This document shows positions 60,347 to 64,000 of a stretch of DNA of 64,000 nucleotides, in pieces. Source of the stretch: Pseudomonadota bacterium (GTDB lineage: Bacteria > Pseudomonadota > Alphaproteobacteria > Rhizobiales > Xanthobacteraceae); the NCBI GenBank assembly GCA_023387735.1, contig JAEWHP010000001.1, positions 1 through 64,000 on the forward strand, given 5' to 3'. Both the position numbers and the translations under genes were made by a program. Below the pieces are notes generated by a model. It was not told the origin of the DNA. It did no database searches and was given only the letters and a program-made list of their open reading frames with translations. Positions within the stretch are counted from its first letter, which is position 1, and the number at the start of each line of letters is the position of its first letter.

Positions 60347-60360
60347 GTTGCCAAGGCAAC
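60347..60360. promoter_or_regulatory. Candidate MarR operator GTTGCC-AA-GGCAAC
   Basis: GTTGCCAAGGCAAC is a perfect 6-bp dyad with 2-base spacer, inside TTGTTGCCAAGGCAACTAA. It stands in the 249-base gap between fcs (stop 60285) and the MarR gene (stop 60535, minus). A ribosome-binding site and ATG follow at 60428-60441, but no credible protein. See findings. Confidence 0.5.
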
Positions 60361-60534
60361 TAACTTGTGAAAGCTTCCGCGCTGCGCACGGCTCACCGAC
60401 AGAGCAGATGAAACTGCCACCCGTGCCGGGAGAAAACGATGCTCGAGAGGAACGGCCCATCATGGCCGAATGCCGGCGTTCGCTCGGCCGGCCGAAATTC
60501 TGACACTAGGCCAATCGCGGTCGCCGCCGTGCGA

Positions 60535-61056
60535 TCAGGTGCTGCTCTGCCCGGTCACGGCGCCGAGATTTTCGTGCAGCCGCCGCAGCAGGTCGATCAG
60601 CACTTCCCGTTCGTCTTTCTTCAGGCAGGACAACAGCCGCCGTTCGCGTTCGAGGGCTGCCATGATCACCTTGTCGTGGATCGCGCGTCCGCGCGGGGTC
60701 AGCGAGATGGCGTGGGTGCGGCCGTCGTCGGGCGCGGTGCGGATCGCGACCAGGCCGCGCTTCTGCAGCACCGAAAGATTGCGGCTGACCGGCCCCTTGT
60801 CGAAGCCGATCACGTTGCAGATCCGCGAGGCGGGGATGCCGGGCTCGATCGCCAGCAGCGACATGATCCGCCATTCCGTGACGTTGACGCCGAAATTGCG
60901 CTGATAGAACACCGTCGCGCTGTTCGACAGCTTGTTGGCGATGAAGGTGATGAACGCCGGAACGTAGCGGTCGAGATCGAGCAACGGGCCGTCATCGGCG
61001 GCGGGCTCCACTGGGCGCGGCCGGCGCGGTTTCCGGCTAACGGGAATCTGGCTCAT
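60535..61056 (-). CDS. MarR-family transcription regulator
   Basis: A 173-aa regulator. Helices VPAFITFIANKLSNSATVFY and VTEWRIMSLLAIEPGIPASR, recognition helix GFDKGPVSRNLSVLQKRGLV, wing RTAPDDGRTHAISLTPRGRA. This pattern resembles aromatic-acid-responsive MarR proteins. It is divergent from the P450 gene (83 bases) and downstream of fcs. In Rhodopseudomonas a MarR protein (CouR) represses p-coumarate genes, so a similar role is likely. Confidence 0.9.
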   Translation of the reverse strand: MSQIPVSRKPRRPRPVEPAADDGPLLDLDRYVPAFITFIANKLSNSATVFYQRNFGVNVTEWRIMSLLAIEPGIPASRICNVIGFDKGPVSRNLSVLQKRGLVAIRTAPDDGRTHAISLTPRGRAIHDKVIMAALERERRLLSCLKKDEREVLIDLLRRLHENLGAVTGQSST

Positions 61057-61076
61057 GTCTCGATCATCGCTGCGGA

Positions 61077-61092
61077 ATTGCGACCGAGCAAT
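61077..61092. promoter_or_regulatory. Inverted repeat between marR and the P450 gene
   Basis: ATTGC-GACCGA-GCAAT is a 5-bp dyad in the 83-base divergent promoter region. Its half-site TTGC matches the larger dyad at 60347-60360, so it could be an operator for the MarR protein. Confidence 0.4.
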
Positions 61093-61139
61093 AGGGACAT
61101 GGGGCAGGGCTTTACAAGGGCAAACTTCGGGAGGTCTCG

Positions 61140-62363
61140 ATGACTTCGACGAATTCCAGCACCTCGGCCGGCCACGGCGCGACCGTACCGCATCTCGCGC
61201 TCGATCCGTTCTCGATCGAGTTCTTCGACGATCTGTATCCTTCCCAGGAACTGCTGCGTGAGGCCGGGCCACTGGTCTATCTCGACAAGTGGAATGTCTA
61301 CGGCGTGGCGCGGCATGCGGAGGTGCACGCCGTCCTGAACGATCCAGCCACGTTCTGTTCGAGTCGTGGCGTCGGCTTGAGCGACTTCGCCAAGGAGAAA
61401 CCGTGGCGTCCGCCGAGCATCATCCTCGAGGCGGATCCTCCGGCGCACACCCGCACCCGCGCGGTGCTGAGCCAGGTGCTGTCGCCGACTGCACTGAAGC
61501 AGGTCCGCGACCGGTTCGCGGCTGCGGCTGCCGCAACCGTCGACCGCCTGCTGGAGCAGCGAAGTTTCGACGCCGTCGCCGATCTTGCGGAAGCCTATCC
61601 GCTGGCGATCTTCCCCGATGCGCTCGGGCTGAAGCAGGAGGGGCGCGAGCATCTGCTGCCCTATGCCGGCGTCGTTTTCAATGCGTTCGGCCCGCCCAAC
61701 AAGCTGCGGCAGGACGCGATCGAGCGCTCGGCGCCGCACCAGGCCTATGTCGCTGAACAGTGCCAGCGCGAAAACCTCGCACCCGGCGGGTTCGGCGCCT
61801 GCATCCATGCGCGCGTCGATGCCGGCGATATCACCGCGGCCGAGGCGCCGCTGCTGGTACGCTCGCTGCTGTCGGCCGGGCTCGACACCACGGTCAACGG
61901 CATCGGCGCCGCGGTCTATTGCCTGGCGCGCTATCCCGAACAGCTGGCGCGGTTGCGCCAGGACGTCACGTTGGCCCGCAATGCGTTCGAGGAGGCCGTG
62001 CGGTTCGAGAGCCCGGTGCAGACGTTCTTTCGCACCACGACGCGCGAGGTAGAAATCGGCGGCCATCGCATCGGCGAGGGGGAGAAGGTGCTGATGTTTC
62101 TCGGCGCGGCCAACCGCGATCCGCGCCGCTGGGAAAACCCAGACAGCTACGACATCACGCGGCGGACCAGCGGCCATGTCGGCTACGGCTCCGGCATTCA
62201 TATGTGCGTCGGCCAGCTCGTCGCCCGCCTCGAAGGCGAAACCATGCTGGCGGCGCTGGCGCGCAAGGTTGGCAGCATCGAGATCACCGGTCCCGTCAAG
62301 CGCCGCTACAACAACACGCTGCGCGGGCTTGAGAGCCTTCCCGTGACCATCACGCCGGCCTGA
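61140..62363 (+). CDS. Cytochrome P450, CYP199A-like
   Basis: A 407-aa bacterial P450. The N-terminus HLALDPFSIEFFDDLYPSQE and EAGPLVYLDKWNVYGVARHA are close to Rhodopseudomonas CYP199A2. I-helix SLLSAGLDTTVNGIGAAVYC with the acid-alcohol pair, K-helix FEEAVRFESPVQTFFRT, haem Cys in YGSGIHMCVGQLVARLEG. CYP199A enzymes O-demethylate 4-methoxybenzoate and related para-substituted benzoates and cinnamates. Start ATG 61140 follows GGGAGGTCTCG. It needs a [2Fe-2S] ferredoxin and reductase that are not encoded in this window. Confidence 0.9.
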   Translation: MTSTNSSTSAGHGATVPHLALDPFSIEFFDDLYPSQELLREAGPLVYLDKWNVYGVARHAEVHAVLNDPATFCSSRGVGLSDFAKEKPWRPPSIILEADPPAHTRTRAVLSQVLSPTALKQVRDRFAAAAAATVDRLLEQRSFDAVADLAEAYPLAIFPDALGLKQEGREHLLPYAGVVFNAFGPPNKLRQDAIERSAPHQAYVAEQCQRENLAPGGFGACIHARVDAGDITAAEAPLLVRSLLSAGLDTTVNGIGAAVYCLARYPEQLARLRQDVTLARNAFEEAVRFESPVQTFFRTTTREVEIGGHRIGEGEKVLMFLGAANRDPRRWENPDSYDITRRTSGHVGYGSGIHMCVGQLVARLEGETMLAALARKVGSIEITGPVKRRYNNTLRGLESLPVTITPA

Positions 62364-62416
62364 CGCCGTCGCTGCAAGTTAGTTTCTCAAACAAAAAAAT
62401 CCGAGGGGAGAACGCA

Positions 62417-63643
62417 ATGAAGAGTTTTGGCAATCATCTGGCGCTGGCGCTATCAGGCGTCTTGTCATTGGCTGGCGCGAACGCGGCGCAAGCGCAAGTC
62501 TCCGACAACGTCGTCCGGGTCGGCGTGCTCAACGACATCTCCGGAATCTTCCAGGACACCAACGGCATGGGTTCGGTCGAGGCTGCGCGCATGGCGGCGG
62601 AGGATTTCAACGGCGGAGGCAACAACATCAAGGTCGAGATCGTCTATGCCGATCATCAGAACAAGGCCGACGTCGGACAGGCGATCGCGCGCAAATGGCT
62701 CGACGTCGAAGGCGTCGATGCCATCGTCGACGTGCCGAACTCGGCCGTGGGCCTTTCCATCAATGCGCTGCTGCGGGATTCGCGGATGACGTTCCTGGCG
62801 TCGTCCACCGCGAGTTCCGATCTCACCGGCAAGGCCTGTTCGCCCAATACCATCCAGTGGGTCAACGACGCCTGGGCCACCGGCAATACGACGGCGGCGG
62901 CGATGATGGCGCGCGGCGGCAAGGACTGGTACTTCATCACGGTCGACTACGCGCTCGGCAAGGGCATCGAGGCTGAAGCCACCAACTACATCGAGAAGCA
63001 CGGCGGCAAGGTGCTGGGTTCGAGCAAGCATCCGCTCGGCACCTCCGACTTCGCCTCGTTCCTGCTGCAGGCGCAGAACTCGAAGGCCAAGGTGATCGGG
63101 CTCGCCAACGCCGGCGGCGACACCATCAACGCGGTCAAGCAGGCCAACGAGTTCGGCATCCAGCAGAGCGGCCAGACCATGGTGGCGTTCCTGCTGTTCG
63201 TCAACGACATCCACGGCATGGGGCTGAAGGTGGCCCAGGGCCTGCAGCTGCTCGAAGCCTTCTATTGGGACATGGACGACGACACCCGCGCGTTTGCCAA
63301 GCGCTTTGCGGCGCGGCCCGGCATGAACGGCAAGATGCCGAGCGGAAACCAGGCCGGCGTCTACGCCTCCACGCTCGCTTACCTCAACGCCGTGGCGGCA
63401 ACGGGCAGCGACCATGCCAGGGACGTCGTGCCGCAGATGAAGAAGTTCAAAGGCAAGGACAAGCTGTTCGGCGACGTCACCATCCGCCAGGACGGCCGCG
63501 TCATTCACCCGATGTATCTGTTCGAGGTGAAGAAGCCGGACGAGTCGAAATATCCCTACGATTATTACCGGCTCATTTCGACCATCCCGGCCGACCAGGC
63601 ATTCCGACCGATCGCGGACGGCGGTTGCTCGCTGGTGAAGTAG
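62417..63643 (+). CDS. ABC transporter substrate-binding protein, branched-chain amino acid type
   Basis: A 408-aa Peripla_BP_6 protein. Signal peptide ends NAAQAQ, mature part VVRVGVLNDISGIFQDTNGM; later VEIVYADHQNKADVGQAIAR, FASFLLQAQNSKAKVIGLAN and LYLFEVKKPDESKYPYDYYR. Strongly similar to 145-1338. It follows the P450 gene by 53 bases and has a good GAGGGGAGAACGCA ribosome-binding site, so it is likely co-transcribed. CouP-like proteins of this fold bind p-coumarate and other phenylpropanoids, a fitting ligand. No permease is nearby. Confidence 0.9.
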   Translation: MKSFGNHLALALSGVLSLAGANAAQAQVSDNVVRVGVLNDISGIFQDTNGMGSVEAARMAAEDFNGGGNNIKVEIVYADHQNKADVGQAIARKWLDVEGVDAIVDVPNSAVGLSINALLRDSRMTFLASSTASSDLTGKACSPNTIQWVNDAWATGNTTAAAMMARGGKDWYFITVDYALGKGIEAEATNYIEKHGGKVLGSSKHPLGTSDFASFLLQAQNSKAKVIGLANAGGDTINAVKQANEFGIQQSGQTMVAFLLFVNDIHGMGLKVAQGLQLLEAFYWDMDDDTRAFAKRFAARPGMNGKMPSGNQAGVYASTLAYLNAVAATGSDHARDVVPQMKKFKGKDKLFGDVTIRQDGRVIHPMYLFEVKKPDESKYPYDYYRLISTIPADQAFRPIADGGCSLVK

Positions 63644-63650
63644 GCCGATC

Positions 63651-63768
63651 CCTCATGGTGAGGAGCCGCGAAGCGGCGTCTCTGGACGATGCTGCGCATC
63701 GCCAGGAGAACCATGAGGCCCGCGGCCCATCCTTCGAGACGGCGCTTTCGCGCCTCCTCAGGATGAGG
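63651..63768. repeat. Palindromic repeat (CCTCATGGTGAGG type)
   Basis: CCTCATGGTGAGGAGCCGCG at the left and CGCCTCCTCAGGATGAGG at the right are inverted ends with GATGCTGCGCATC in the centre and GGCCCATCCTTCGAGACG near the right. It lies between the binding-protein stop (63643) and the partial gene ending at 63793. Confidence 0.75.
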
Positions 63769-63792
63769 TTGCGTGCTTGGCGGCCGAGCTGC

Positions 63793-64000
63793 TCACGGAT
63801 CGCAGGTAAAACTTTCCGCCTTGTTGACCGGCAGTCCGGCCTTGTGGCGCGGCCATTGGGGCCACTGGCACAGCGGCAGCGAGCGGATCGTCTCGAAGGC
63901 CGGCGCTTCGACCTTCTGCTCGATCACCTCGAGATCGCCGGGTGCCTTGCCGTGCTCGACCCAGTCGACGAGCACGGCCAGCATGTCGACGTTGGCGGGC
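63793..64000 (-). CDS. Tannase/feruloyl esterase-family protein, C-terminal part
   Basis: The gene enters from beyond the window edge; only the last 69 or so residues are seen. The fragment reads PANVDMLAVLVDWVEHGKAP, then a block ending LPLCQWPQWPRHKAGLPVNK and AESFTCDP. WVEHGKAP and the PLCxxPxxxxxxG...FxC end match the C-terminus of the tannase/feruloyl esterase family, whose members cut ester bonds of gallate or ferulate. The final Cys pairs in a disulfide in this family. Context with fcs and the P450 supports aromatic-ester use. Confidence 0.72.
   Translation of the reverse strand, partial: PANVDMLAVLVDWVEHGKAPGDLEVIEQKVEAPAFETIRSLPLCQWPQWPRHKAGLPVNKAESFTCDP

Noticed and set aside
60264..60503. 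Open frame of 79 codons after fcs
   Set aside because: It begins inside fcs in another frame and covers the candidate operator; not protein-like.

Overview
The window looks like chromosomal DNA from a Bradyrhizobium-type alphaproteobacterium (Bradyrhizobium/Rhodopseudomonas group). The evidence is high GC, many periplasmic solute-binding proteins, a CYP199A-like P450, and several families of palindromic intergenic repeats typical of that group. There are no rRNA or tRNA genes, transposases, phage genes or CRISPR arrays. The window reads as ordinary metabolic chromosome with dense regulation.

Layout. 145-1338 is a branched-chain-type solute-binding protein. 1534-5742 (minus) is an AttEFGH-like ABC export/hydrolase operon. 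5992-10481 holds two MFS transporters around an N-acyl-D-amino-acid deacylase-type amidohydrolase. 10659-12840 holds small hypothetical genes. 12966-18304 is a vitamin B12 locus: a riboswitch-controlled TonB receptor (minus) divergent from btuCDF (plus). 18395-26798 is a thiosulfate/persulfide oxidation locus: a persulfide dioxygenase-rhodanese, a DsrE-like protein, soxCDXYZAKB and a divergent ArsR-type repressor with two cysteines. 26846-34447 holds a DUF938 methyltransferase, two MFS proteins, VOC and carboxymuconolactone-decarboxylase-like enzymes and an acyl-CoA dehydrogenase pair. 34572-36287 is an orphan AapJ-like binding protein and an L,D-transpeptidase. 36460-39010 is a CIO-type cytochrome bd operon with a tiny DUF2474 gene. 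39139-41312 is a membrane protein, a small secreted protein and an ECF sigma factor. 41602-47848 is a three-gene phosphorelay (kinase, hybrid kinase, OmpR-type regulator) divergent from an orphan UgpB-like binding protein. 48069-58109 is a dipeptide/ureide-type ABC transporter followed by atzG-atzE-hpxZ/atzH-gntR, with atzF convergent. 58420-64000 is an aromatic-acid island: feruloyl-CoA synthetase-like ligase, MarR regulator, CYP199A-like P450, a second binding protein, and the C-terminus of a tannase/feruloyl-esterase-type protein cut by the window edge.

How the parts work together. The most informative signal is a pair of near-perfect sigma-54 (-24/-12) promoters: one in front of the transporter-atzGEH operon (48006-48021), one in front of the separate atzF gene (58150-58165, minus). 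A tandem TTCTGCAC...CAA repeat lies at an enhancer-like distance upstream of the first. This suggests one nitrogen-limitation regulon for importing an unknown N-carboxyurea/ureide-like compound and degrading it to allophanate and then ammonia. No cyanuric acid hydrolase is present, so the substrate is open.

Repeats shape several genes. Three genes on this contig end inside intergenic repeats, and one repeat sits in frame in the linker of a double ABC ATPase. All functional calls come from reading the sequence by eye; no database search was run.
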